From Azophilus sp965220835 (GTDB lineage: Bacteria; Pseudomonadota; Gammaproteobacteria; Pseudomonadales; Azotimanducaceae), in NCBI GenBank assembly GCA_965220835.1, contig OZ244842.1:2108001-2172000 (forward strand): a stretch of DNA of 64,000 nt, given 5' to 3'. The notes under the pieces were generated by a model. The model did no database searches and was not told where the DNA came from. It saw only the letters and a program-made list of their open reading frames with translations. How positions within the stretch are numbered: the stretch's first letter is position 1; each line of letters begins with the position of its first letter. The position numbers and the translations under genes were made by a program. Shown in pieces: positions 36,181-46,300 of this stretch.

Positions 36181-36347
36181 GCCCGGCGCGCAGGCTCCAA
36201 CAACCCTAGTGTCAACACAAGGCATGGCGTGGGCAAAAGCTGGGTTCGCATACCAACGAGCCGGATTGGGCAAAGTGGAAATGCTACCACTCGCGACATC
36301 CGGGCACTGCTAAACTTAGCCGCAAACCCACTTGAGGCCCAAGCCCC

Positions 36348-38171
36348 ATGCGCAAGCTCGCCGTTGTCCTGATCATCGTCGCCATTGCCGTCATCGTGGG
36401 CGCCAATTGGTACATCAGCAGCCTGCCCTCCCCGCCCGAGCCGAACGAGGCCGAAGGCACCACGCTTAGAGGCACGACGTCCGGTGACGTGGTGGGGTTC
36501 ATTGACAGCAGCGGCGCCCGGGGCTGGCTCGGCGTCCCCTTCGCCCGCCCGCCGGTGGGCGCACTGCGCTGGCAGGCGCCACAGCCGCCAGTGCCCGCCG
36601 ATGGCACCATCGAGGCGCTGGACTTTGGGGATATGTGCCCGCAGCTGCCATCGCTATTGAGCAGCGCCGGCCAATCGCCTGAAAGCGCTGAAGCAGCCGC
36701 CATAGCGGGCAGCGAAGACTGCCTGACGCTCAACATTTGGTCACCGCCCAACGCCAGTGGCTTGCCGGTCATGCTCTGGATCCACGGCGGCGGCAACAGC
36801 ATCGGCCACGGCGGCAACGTCAACGGCGGCAACCTCGCCGTGAGCGGCAACGTGGTGGTGGTCTCCATCAACTACCGGCTAGGCCTATTCGGCTGGTTCA
36901 ACCACCTGGGCCTGCACACCGGCGACCCGGTCAACGACTCCGGCAACTACGGCATCCTGGACATGATTCGGGCCTTGGAATGGACGCGGGACAACATCGC
37001 GGCATTCGGCGGCGACCCGGGCAACGTCACCGTGTTCGGCGAGTCCGCCGGCGCCGCCAACACCTTGGCGCTGATGGCCTCCCCCTTGGCCGAAGGGCTC
37101 TTCCATCGAGCCGTCGTCCAGAGCGGCGGCTACGGCGTGACCAACCTGGCCAGCGGCCAAAACCACCAGGACGACGGCGGGCACCGGCACAGCGCCCCGG
37201 AAATTCTCAGCGGGCTGCTGGTCGCCGACGGCCAAGCTGCCGACACCGCCGCCGCCCGCGCCATTCAGGAGGGCTGGACACGTGGCGAAGTGCGCGACTA
37301 CCTCTACGCCAAGACGCCAGCGGAAATCTACGCCCTGCTCGATGGGGGCGGATTCGGCATGGTCAACCTGCCGGACAATTTCCAAGACGGGCACGTGCTG
37401 CCCACCGAGGACGCCGAAGCCGTGTTCTCCGACACCCGCAACTACAACGCCGTGCCGGTGATACTGGGCACCAACCGGGATGAGCCCACACTGTTCATGT
37501 CCCGTGACCCGCGCTACGTGGACAACCTGTTCGGCATTTTCTACTCGCTCAAGGACGAGGACGCCTACCGCCAGGAGGTCCGCTACGGCGCCCGCGCCTG
37601 GAAGGCCCGCGGCGTGGATGAGCTGGCGCAGTTCATGACCGCCTCCGGCAATCCCAACGTCTATGCCTATCGTTGGGACTGGGACGAGGAGCCGAGCGCC
37701 TTGGGCTTCGACCTGAGCGTTGCCCTCGGTGCGGCCCACGCGCTGGAAATCGCCTTCGTGTTCAATGACTTCGAAGGAGGCATCGCCGCCTTGGGCTACA
37801 TCTATCCCAACGACGAAAACCAAGCGGCGCTCTCCCGAAGCATGATGTCCTACTGGACGGAGTTCGCCTACAACGGCGCACCGGGGCGCGGACGGGATGG
37901 GGCCGAAGTGCCTTGGCTGGCCTGGGGCGAGGACGGCAAGACCTCCATGCTGCTGGACACCCCCACCGACGGCGGCATCCGCATGGACGACGAGCTGGTC
38001 ACCAGCGCCAGCCTCAAAGCGGAACTGATGGCCGACGCCGCATTGCCCGAAGGCCGGCAGCGCTGTGAACTTTACGTGCGCCTGTTCCGGGGGCAGGACC
38101 TGTTCGACGACGGCGAGTACCAGAGCTTGGGCTGCGCCGCCTACCCGGCGGAGCGCTTTGCCGCATTCTAA
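36348..38171 (+). CDS. Type-B carboxylesterase, membrane-anchored
   Basis: A 607-residue esterase of the carboxylesterase/para-nitrobenzyl esterase family. An N-terminal hydrophobic anchor (about 4-24) is followed by the alpha/beta hydrolase. The nucleophile S233 is in FGESAGA, the oxyanion hole in LWIHGGGNSIG, and GWLGVPFARPPVGALRW is typical. The acid is probably in GTNRDEPTLF and the His in LGAAHALEIAFVF. It hydrolyses carboxylic esters in the periplasm. It is 14 bases upstream of the acyl-CoA carboxylase on the same strand, so they may be co-transcribed. Substrate unknown. Confidence 0.9.
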   Translation: MRKLAVVLIIVAIAVIVGANWYISSLPSPPEPNEAEGTTLRGTTSGDVVGFIDSSGARGWLGVPFARPPVGALRWQAPQPPVPADGTIEALDFGDMCPQLPSLLSSAGQSPESAEAAAIAGSEDCLTLNIWSPPNASGLPVMLWIHGGGNSIGHGGNVNGGNLAVSGNVVVVSINYRLGLFGWFNHLGLHTGDPVNDSGNYGILDMIRALEWTRDNIAAFGGDPGNVTVFGESAGAANTLALMASPLAEGLFHRAVVQSGGYGVTNLASGQNHQDDGGHRHSAPEILSGLLVADGQAADTAAARAIQEGWTRGEVRDYLYAKTPAEIYALLDGGGFGMVNLPDNFQDGHVLPTEDAEAVFSDTRNYNAVPVILGTNRDEPTLFMSRDPRYVDNLFGIFYSLKDEDAYRQEVRYGARAWKARGVDELAQFMTASGNPNVYAYRWDWDEEPSALGFDLSVALGAAHALEIAFVFNDFEGGIAALGYIYPNDENQAALSRSMMSYWTEFAYNGAPGRGRDGAEVPWLAWGEDGKTSMLLDTPTDGGIRMDDELVTSASLKAELMADAALPEGRQRCELYVRLFRGQDLFDDGEYQSLGCAAYPAERFAAF

Positions 38172-38185
38172 AAGGGTCTCTCAAC

Positions 38186-41100
38186 ATGCAAAGACTGCTG
38201 ATCGCCAACCGGGGCGAAATCGCCATTCGCATCGCTCGGGCCGCCGCGGACCTCGGCGTTGCCAGCCTCGCGGCTTACGCGCCCGAGGACGCCGCCTCCC
38301 TGCATCGATGGCAAGCCGACGAGGCAGTGGCCTTGGACGGGCGGGGCGCGGCCGCCTATCTGGACATCGAGCAACTGGTTGCCTTGGCCGCCGAGCACGG
38401 CTGCGACGCGGTGCACCCAGGCTATGGATTCCTGAGCGAAAACGCCCAATTTGCTGCCCGGTTGGAAGCCGCGGGCATCAACTTTGTGGGCCCGGACTCG
38501 GCAACCCTGGCAACGCTGGGCGACAAAGCCCGGGCGCGCGCGTTGGCGGCGCAGTGCGACCTCCCCCTGCCACGCGGCAGCGACGGGCCGGTCACCCTTG
38601 CCGAAGCCCGCGCCTTCCTGGAGGGGCTTGAAGGCGCGCCGCTCATCATCAAGGCGGTGTCCGGCGGCGGCGGACGGGGCATGCGGGTGGTTGAGGATGG
38701 CAATGCGCTCGAGGCGGCGTTCTCCCGCTGCGCCTCCGAAGCGGAGCTGGCCTTCGGCAGCCCGGCGCTGTACGTGGAGGAGTACCTCTCCAGCGCCCGC
38801 CACATTGAAGTGCAGATCATCGGCGACGGCGGCGGCGCAGTCAGCCATCTCTGGGAGCGGGAGTGCAGCATTCAGCGGCGCCGCCAGAAGCTGGTGGAAA
38901 TCGCCCCCTGCCCGGGGCTTGATGAGACGCTGCGCATTCGCCTCACCGATGCTGCAATGCGCTTGGCCCAAGCCGTCAGTTACCGCAGCGCCGGCACGGT
39001 GGAGTTTCTGGTGTCCGAGGGCCGTTCGGCGCAGCACTTTGCCTTCATCGAAGCCAATGCCCGCCTGCAGGTGGAGCACACCGTCACCGAGGAAGTGACC
39101 GGCATCGACTTGGTGCGCGCCCAGTTGGAGATCGCCGATGGCCGCACGCTCGCCGAGCTGGGCCTGGAGCAAGCCAGCATCCCATCCCCCCAAGGCTTCG
39201 CCATTCAGGCGCGCATCAACATGGAAACCCTCGGCGAGGATGGCAGCGTCAAGCCAGCAGGCGGCACGCTGCGCCTGTTTGAGCTGCCCACGGGATCCGG
39301 ATTGCGCACGGACAGCTTCGGCTACACGGGCTACGCCACCAGTCCCGCCTTCGATTCCCTGCTCGCCAAGCTGGTGGTCCACGCCCGCCAAGGCGGTTAC
39401 GCCGCGGCCGTGCGCAAGGGCTACCGGGCGCTGTGCGAGGCGCGCATCGAGGGGGTGGCCACCAATCTGGGCTTCCTGCGCAACCTCTTCGCGGACCGGC
39501 AATTCAGCGATGCGGCGTTCGACACCGGCTTCGTCGATGCCAACCTCGCCCGTCTGGCCCAGGCCGCCGAGCACGGCACGCTGGCCCAACGCCAAGGCCG
39601 CCCTGACGGCGGCGAGGCAACGGCAGCCGCCACCAAGGCGCTGGCCGGCGCCCAAGTCGATGCGTTGGACCCGCTGGCCGTGCTTGACCACGGCAAGTCC
39701 GGCGGGGCGAGCGTCAGCGCCGCGCCCGAGGCGCTGGCGCTGGTGGAGGAGGAGCTGCCGCCGGGCGTGGTCACCGTGGCGGCGCCCATGCAGGGCACCA
39801 TCGTCGCCTTCGAAGTCGGCCCGGGCGATGCGGTTTGGCGGGGCCGGCAGGTGCTGGTGATGGAAGCCATGAAGATGGAGCACGTGGTGCATGCCGAGGC
39901 CAGCGGCACCGTGCAGCGGCTCGGCGTCAACGCTGGCGACACCGTGTTCGAAGGCCACCCGCTGATCTACCTCGACGAGGCGGAAATCGACGCGCCCACC
40001 GCAGGCGGCAGCGAAACCCTGGATTTGGACCATGTGCGCGACGACCTCGCCGAAGTCCTCGAGCGCCGGGCCGCAGGCTACGACGAGAACCGCCCCGAAG
40101 CAGTGGCCAAGCGGAGAAAAACCGGCCATCGCACGGCCCGGGAGAACATTGCCGACCTCTGCGATGCGGGCACCTTCATCGAGTACGGCTCCGTGGTGGT
40201 GGCCGGGCAGCGGCGGCGGCGCAGCATGGCGGACCTCATCAAGAACACCACTGGCGACGGCATGGTCTGTGGCCTCGGCCAAGTCAACGGCCACCTGTTC
40301 GGGCCGGAGCGCGCCCGGGCCATGCTGATGTCCTATGACTACATGGTGCTGGCCGGCACCCAAGGCATGAAGAACCACGCCAAGAAGGACCGCCTGTTTG
40401 AGGTGGCCGAGCAGTTCCGACTGCCCACCGTGCTGTTCGCCGAAGGCGGCGGCGGGCGCCCCGGGGACACCGACGGCACCGGTGTGGCGGGCCTCGACTG
40501 CTGGGCCTTCACCTACTTCGCCCGGCTATCGGGGCTGGTGCCCATCGTTGGCATCACCACCGGCCGCTGCTTTGCCGGCAACGCGGTGCTGCTGGCCTGT
40601 TGCGACGTCATCATCGCCACCGAGGACGCCAACATCGGCATCGGCGGCCCCGCCATGATCGAAGGCGGCGGCTTGGGCATCTTCAAGCCCGAGGAAGTGG
40701 GTCCCATGTCGGTGCAGCGGCCCAACGGCGTGGTGGACATCGCCGTCGCCGACGAGGCGGAAGCGGTGGCCGTCACCAAGCAGTACCTCTCCTACTTCCA
40801 AGGGCCGGTGACCGAGTGGGAGGCCCCGGATGAACGCCGGCTGCGCTTCATCGTGCCGGAAAACCGCCTGCGCTACTACGACATGCGGGAGGTGATCGAG
40901 GGCATCGCCGACGTGGGCTCCGTGCTTGAGATCCGCAAGGACTGGGGCCCGGGCATCCACACCGCCTTCATCCGCGTGGAGGGCCATCCCTTGGGGGTGA
41001 TCGCCAACAACCCCGGCCACCTGTCCGGCGCCGTCGACTCCGACGGCGCCGACAAGGGCGCGCGCTTCCTGCAGCTCTGCGACGCCTTCGACATCCCCGT

Positions 41101-41590
41101 GCTCAGCCTGTGCGACTGCCCCGGAATCATGGTTGGCCCCGAGTCGGAAAAGACCGCACTGGTGCGTCACGCCGGACGCATGTTCGTGGTTGGCGCCAAC
41201 ATCGATGTGCCGCTGATGACCATCGTCACCCGCAAGGCTTACGGCTTGGGCGCCCAAGCCATGGCCGGCGGCAGTTTCAAGGCACCGCTGTTCACCGTCA
41301 CCTGGCCGACCGGCGAGTTCGGCGGCATGGGCCTTGAGGGCGCGGTGAAGCTGGGCTACCGCAAGGAACTGCAGGCCATCGAAGACCCTGCCGAACGCGC
41401 GACCGCCTACGAACAGATGGTGGCCGACATGTACGAGCGCGGCAAGGCGGTCAACACCGCCTCCCACTTCGAACTTGACGACGTCATCGACCCGGCGGAT
41501 TCCCGCAAGTGGATCAGCGCCGGCCTGCGTTCCATGCCGCCACGGCCGCCAAGAACGCACAAGAAGCGACCCAATGTGGACACTTGGTAG
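38186..41590 (+). CDS. Single-chain biotin-dependent acyl-CoA carboxylase
   Basis: A 1134-residue protein that fuses all three carboxylase functions. Biotin carboxylase (about 1-450) has LIANRGEIAIRI, the ATP-grasp glycine loop KAVSGGGGRGMRVV, and FIEANARLQVEHTVTEEVTG. The biotin carrier domain (about 528-600) carries biotinyl lysine K563 in VMEAMKMEHV. A carboxyltransferase domain (about 620-1110) has KRRKTGHRTARENIADLCDAGTF-like sequence and GVIANNPGHLSGA. Its architecture matches the homohexameric long-chain acyl-CoA carboxylases. It converts acyl-CoA plus bicarbonate and ATP to a 2-carboxyacyl-CoA. No accA is in the dnaE operon nearby, but AccABCD may be elsewhere. Confidence 0.9.
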   Translation: MQRLLIANRGEIAIRIARAAADLGVASLAAYAPEDAASLHRWQADEAVALDGRGAAAYLDIEQLVALAAEHGCDAVHPGYGFLSENAQFAARLEAAGINFVGPDSATLATLGDKARARALAAQCDLPLPRGSDGPVTLAEARAFLEGLEGAPLIIKAVSGGGGRGMRVVEDGNALEAAFSRCASEAELAFGSPALYVEEYLSSARHIEVQIIGDGGGAVSHLWERECSIQRRRQKLVEIAPCPGLDETLRIRLTDAAMRLAQAVSYRSAGTVEFLVSEGRSAQHFAFIEANARLQVEHTVTEEVTGIDLVRAQLEIADGRTLAELGLEQASIPSPQGFAIQARINMETLGEDGSVKPAGGTLRLFELPTGSGLRTDSFGYTGYATSPAFDSLLAKLVVHARQGGYAAAVRKGYRALCEARIEGVATNLGFLRNLFADRQFSDAAFDTGFVDANLARLAQAAEHGTLAQRQGRPDGGEATAAATKALAGAQVDALDPLAVLDHGKSGGASVSAAPEALALVEEELPPGVVTVAAPMQGTIVAFEVGPGDAVWRGRQVLVMEAMKMEHVVHAEASGTVQRLGVNAGDTVFEGHPLIYLDEAEIDAPTAGGSETLDLDHVRDDLAEVLERRAAGYDENRPEAVAKRRKTGHRTARENIADLCDAGTFIEYGSVVVAGQRRRRSMADLIKNTTGDGMVCGLGQVNGHLFGPERARAMLMSYDYMVLAGTQGMKNHAKKDRLFEVAEQFRLPTVLFAEGGGGRPGDTDGTGVAGLDCWAFTYFARLSGLVPIVGITTGRCFAGNAVLLACCDVIIATEDANIGIGGPAMIEGGGLGIFKPEEVGPMSVQRPNGVVDIAVADEAEAVAVTKQYLSYFQGPVTEWEAPDERRLRFIVPENRLRYYDMREVIEGIADVGSVLEIRKDWGPGIHTAFIRVEGHPLGVIANNPGHLSGAVDSDGADKGARFLQLCDAFDIPVLSLCDCPGIMVGPESEKTALVRHAGRMFVVGANIDVPLMTIVTRKAYGLGAQAMAGGSFKAPLFTVTWPTGEFGGMGLEGAVKLGYRKELQAIEDPAERATAYEQMVADMYERGKAVNTASHFELDDVIDPADSRKWISAGLRSMPPRPPRTHKKRPNVDTW

Positions 41591-41780
41591 TTCGATGAAT
41601 CCCTCGCGCTAGGCAGCGAAGCCCCATCCACCTGATCCCCATGCTAAAGGGCTGATTTCCCACAAGCATTGCAGAGATTGACCATAGCGCCGAGCTCCGC
41701 CAACCCATAACGTACTTTGGCAAGGATGGGGTGGCCGCTGCCGCCCCTGGAAACCTAACCGGACGTGATAGGATGGCGAC

Positions 41781-42140
41781 ATGTCGAAGGACACCCTCAC
41801 CATTGGCGGGATGCTCGTGACCGGCATCATCGGGCTGGCTGGATTGATGCTGCACCAAAGCGGGAACATTTCCGAGCTGCGCACGGAGGTGCGCACGGAC
41901 ATTGCCGAACTGCGCACGGAGGTGCAAACGGACATCGCCGAATTGCGCACGGAATTGCACACGGACATCGCCGAATTGCGCACGGAATTGCGCCATGAAA
42001 TTGGCGGGCTGCGCATCGAGATGCGCACCGAAATCAAGGCGCAATCGGACCAAATCAAGGCACTTCAGCAGCGGGTGGCGCGCATCGAAGGGCTGCTTGA
42101 GGGCATGCGTCCCACGCTGGCCAACGCGCCGGCCACTTAG
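41781..42140 (+). CDS. Membrane-anchored coiled-coil protein with 11-residue repeats
   Basis: A 119-residue protein: one membrane segment (about 7-24, IGGMLVTGIIGLAGLML) then a long coiled coil. Residues 31-75 are four hendecad repeats of the type ELRTEVRTDIA, followed by a variant (GGLRIEMRTEIKAQSD) and a C-terminal helix. The repeats are also visible as 33-bp DNA units. Small tail-type proteins like this are often expanded beside other genes and have no assigned function. It lies between the carboxylase and htpX, same strand, about 190 bases after the former. Confidence 0.6.
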   Translation: MSKDTLTIGGMLVTGIIGLAGLMLHQSGNISELRTEVRTDIAELRTEVQTDIAELRTELHTDIAELRTELRHEIGGLRIEMRTEIKAQSDQIKALQQRVARIEGLLEGMRPTLANAPAT

Positions 42141-42396
42141 CGGCCCAACCCTCCCGTTCGAGGCAAGCCGCCATCAGGCAACTGGCTGGACGGCTTCCAT
42201 GCGGCAACACCTGCGGAGCCGCGGCGAGGCAAAGCCGGAAAGCCCCGCTCAGATTCAGCCGGGATGTCGGTGCACTCGGCAGACACCCTGATTGAGGCGT
42301 TGTGCCTTGGCCATGGTGTAGACTGCGTGACGTTGCATGAGGGCCGAGCGCCCATGTCACCTTAACCAGCTAGTTCAACCCGCTAAAGGACATTCC

Positions 42397-43287
42397 ATGC
42401 GCATCCTACTCTTCCTAGCCACCAACCTAGCCATCATCGTGGTGGCCAGCATCACCTTCCGCCTGCTCGGCTTTGAGAGCATCCTGGCCGCCAACGGCGT
42501 CGATCTCGACCTCGGCGCCTTGCTGGTGTTTTGCGCCCTGTTCGGCTTCGGCGGGGCGTTCGTTTCGCTGCTCATGTCAAAGCGGATCGCCAAGTGGTCC
42601 ACCAAGGCCCAAACCATCGAACGGCCCAGCAACGCCACCGAGCGCTGGCTGCTCGATACCGTGTCAGCCCAAGCGAGCAAGGCTGGCATCGGCATGCCGG
42701 AGGTGGCCATTTTCCCGGCTCAGGAACCGAACGCCTTCGCCACCGGGGCCAACCGCAACAAGGCCTTGGTGGCGGTCAGCGCCGGTCTGTTGAACGCCAT
42801 GAACCAAGATGAGGTCGAAGCCGTGCTCGGCCACGAAATCGGCCATGTCGCCAATGGCGACATGGTGACCCTGACCCTGATCCAAGGGGTGGTGAACACC
42901 TTTGTGATGTTCCTGGCGCGGGTGATCGGCTTCGTGGTGGATCGCGTGGTGCTCAGGAACGAACGCGGCTTGGGCATCGGCTACTGGATCACCACCATCA
43001 TCGCGGAGATCGTGCTCGCCATCCTCGCCAGCGCCGTGGTCATGTGGTTCTCCCGGCGCCGGGAGTTCCGGGCCGACGAAGCCGGCGCCCGGCTGGCCGG
43101 GCGCAGCAAGATGATCGCCGCCCTGGAACGCCTGAAGCGCGGCCAGGAACTGCCCAACAGCATGCCGGACACCCTCGTGGCGTTCGGCATTTCCAGCGGC
43201 GCCCGGCGCGGCCTGAAGGCAATGTTCTCCTCCCACCCGCCGCTGGACGACCGCATCAATGCCTTGAAGGCAGCGCCAATTCCTTAG
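42397..43287 (+). CDS. htpX: Heat-shock protease HtpX
   Basis: A 296-residue inner-membrane zinc metalloprotease of quality control. It has an N-terminal pair of membrane segments, the zinc site HEIGH at about 146-150 (EVEAVLGHEIGHVANGDM), two further membrane segments, and the third ligand region FRADEAGARLAG. The C-terminus SSHPPLDDRINALK is also typical. ATG 42397 follows AAAGGA at 6 bases; the longer open frame upstream is not conserved. The family degrades misfolded membrane proteins together with FtsH. Confidence 0.95.
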   Translation: MRILLFLATNLAIIVVASITFRLLGFESILAANGVDLDLGALLVFCALFGFGGAFVSLLMSKRIAKWSTKAQTIERPSNATERWLLDTVSAQASKAGIGMPEVAIFPAQEPNAFATGANRNKALVAVSAGLLNAMNQDEVEAVLGHEIGHVANGDMVTLTLIQGVVNTFVMFLARVIGFVVDRVVLRNERGLGIGYWITTIIAEIVLAILASAVVMWFSRRREFRADEAGARLAGRSKMIAALERLKRGQELPNSMPDTLVAFGISSGARRGLKAMFSSHPPLDDRINALKAAPIP

Positions 43288-43338
43288 TGAGGGGTCGATT
43301 TCTGGACTCAATTCAGCTTGGTGCTTGCACTGCCGACC

Positions 43339-43367
43339 AGCGATTCCAAGCGGATCAGTGAATCGCT
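43339..43367. terminator. Possible hairpin between convergent genes
   Basis: Inverted repeat AGCGATTC (43339-43346) with GAATCGCT (43360-43367), 13-base loop, between htpX and the convergent large membrane protein gene, overlapping the latter's stop codon. There is no T-run on either side, so termination is uncertain. Confidence 0.25.
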
Positions 43368-46300
43368 AAACATCTGCTTCAGAACGCGGCTGACGCCGCC
43401 GCCACAAGCCGTCCAAGGAGAAGCACTGCCATGCCCAAGGCAGCCAGCGCAGCAGAGCGAAGCTCAGCCAGAGCGCCCAAGCCAAGATAAGCGCTTGGTA
43501 GAGCCACAGCGGCACGGACCACGCGGTGGCCACCGGCAGTGCCGACTTGCTGTGGCTGGCAAACCAGTGCAGGCTGTTGCCCGCGGAGTCGGCGCCGGAG
43601 ACGTGCATGTCCGGCGTGCCCAACAGACCGTCCGGCAAGGTGGTCACAAGCGCGGCCAACGCGGCCACGGTGAGCGCTGCGATGACGATCTGAACGCCAT
43701 TGAACAGCATTGGCGGCGCGTCCTCGGCAGGCCAGCGCTTGCGCGCGCCACAGGCCAAAAGCCACGCGGCCACCAAGCCCAGCACCGGCCAACTGTAGGT
43801 GCTCAGCCCCAGCCCCAGCAGCAGCCAGTGGCGGGTTTGCAGCGGCGTTACCGCGAGGCGTCCAAGGATAAAGGCGAGCAGCACCAAGACGGCAAGTTCC
43901 GACCAATACAGCACCGCCGGGCCCAGAGGCGGGCCTTGGGTGGCGAGCAGCCAGCGGCTCTCCGGCAAGCGCATTTGCAGGCTGATGTTGCTGGCCGGCG
44001 CATTCAAATCAACGGCTGGCGTTTCGGCGCGCAGGCCCAGTTCCCGGGAGGTGCGCCAATCCAGTTCAATACGGTGCCTTCCCGGCAGGATGGGCAGGCT
44101 AAGCTCGTTGTTGTCCGCTTGATGCGGCTCTTGCTCACCATCGATTTGCAAACCAAGCATCTGCGCGCCCTCGGGCAGGCGCACAACGTGCTGACCGCCT
44201 TGGGTGCTGCGGTATTCCAACGTCATGCTGGATGTGCTGGACAGCTTGCCCAGGGCGACCTCAACGGACACGGCATCGAACGCCAGCGTTGGACCGGCGC
44301 TTGGTTCCGGCCGGTGCACATCGATGGTCAGGCGCTCCCCAGGGCGCGGGTGGAATTCGGCGACATGCACTTGGGCAGCATCATCCGAACCGATGCTCTC
44401 GGGAACCCCGGTGAACTGGGCGCGCCAGGCACTGCCGACCAAGGCCCGCCAGACCTCCTGCCACGGCTGCCCACGGGCCAATTTGATTGACAGCGGCGAC
44501 TGCTGGGGCAGGATGGATGCCCAGGAAACACGGTGCTCGTCGGCAGCCATCGAGACCAACAAGCTGTTCCCGTCACGGCGCAAGCCCGGGGTGGTGACGG
44601 TTTCGCCCTCCATCAACGGGACATTCAGCGTCAATGCGCCCTCCGCCGGGGCAATGCGGCTAATCCTGGTCGTCACCCGCCAGTCGAGGCCAAACCTCAA
44701 GATGCGCTCGACGCGCACGAAGGTCGGAAAACGGCTGGTCTCCCATCTCGGCTGCACGCCTTGCGAGCCCTCCCCTTCGCCCAACCGGGCGAGGAGCAAC
44801 GAGCCCGACAGCAAGCGCCGGTTCTCAATGCCAGCCAAGGCCCAGCCGGTGGCGTGCGCCTCAATCACCCGCGGGACTGCGGGAAAGGGTATTTCCAAGC
44901 TGTCGGCGGGCGGCGCGGGACCCTCGAGCTCGATGCTGCGGCGGCCGGCCTTCACCAACACCCAGAGCGTGCCATCCGGCCCGCGCAGCACCTCGCCAGC
45001 CTGGGAGTCGCCAAGCAGCACCGCGACGGGGCGCCAGCCCGCCTCGGACCCCGGCAGGGGAACCGCCACATCAGCCAAGGCATGCACCGCAAGCCTCATG
45101 GACACCGCTTCAGCAGCCGCGTTGATGCGAGCATGAACCACTTCGGCACACCTTGGCGCGCATTCAGGAGGCTCGAGGAGGCGTTGCTCCAATTCAGACA
45201 AGAGCTGCGGGTCCGGCAGGCTGGCCTGGGCTGGCGGCGCACTGGCCAGCAACGCGCCCCACGACGCCACCATCAGCAAACCGCCCGTCTTGGCCCCGCC
45301 GGCCAGCCAGCGCCACCATGGCTTGGGCAGGCTCAACCGCTGCTTAAGCGCCGCAGCGGCCAACAAGGCGGCGAACGCCAGCACCAGCAACACCGCCAAG
45401 ATGCGCAGCACGGCAACCAGCCATCGGGGCGCGACCACCAGCCGCACGGTCTGGCCGGCATCCACCGGCCCGTTCCAGGAGAGCTCATACCGGTTCCAGC
45501 GCCACGCTGGAACGCCGGGCCCGGTCTGCAGCATCGCATCAGGCCGGTAGCGCGGAAAGCTCTGCGCGGATTCCGTGGCGACAAGTTCTTCAATCAGCGG
45601 CGCGGCTGGCGGTAGGTTGGACAAGGGACTTGGCAAATCCGCCTTGTCCGCGGGCTCCGGGGCACTTAGCGTGATGGACGCGCCTCGTTCAATTTCCGCA
45701 GCCGTCACCGGCACCCGATCTTCCAGCTGCGGTTCAAGCTGGGGATAGACGGCGATGCGCAATTGCCCGGCCACAAAGGGCACCAGCCACAAGACCAGCG
45801 CCGCCCCGCTCAGCGCCTGATACACCAAGGCCGAGCGCCGCAACCGGCCCTCCGGGGCGACGCGCAGCAAGGCCATGGCGATCAGCATGTTAAGCCACAG
45901 CCATGCCGACGCGTTGGCTTCCTGGTAGCTCAAGCCAACGGCCAGCAGGGCCACCACGCCCGCCACCGGCCCGAGCAGACGCCAAGCGGCAACCGTGACG
46001 ATGGAGATCAGAAAAAAATCCAGCAATCGCCACCCACTCACCCAACTGCCTTGGGCGAGATCAGCACCTGGCGCAGCCAAGAGCTTGTAGCCCGGCGGCA
46101 GGTTGAGGCTAATGCTCGCGTCGTCAAAGCGCGTGTTCCATCCCGTGACGGGCATCCGGCCGTTGCGCTCAATGCTGGCCAGCGCTTGCAACTCGACATA
46201 GGGATGCCGTAGCTCGACGCCGGTTTGGCCTTCTTCGGCGCCCTCGGTGACCAGCAGCTGGTCCTCCCAGTCACGGGCGCTCAACAGTCGGTAGGGCGGG

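Noticed and set aside
38168..40378. A 736-codon minus-strand frame opposite the carboxylase
   Set aside because: The plus-strand carboxylase has complete domains and catalytic motifs; the antisense frame is low-complexity and His/Gly/Arg rich, as expected for a shadow.
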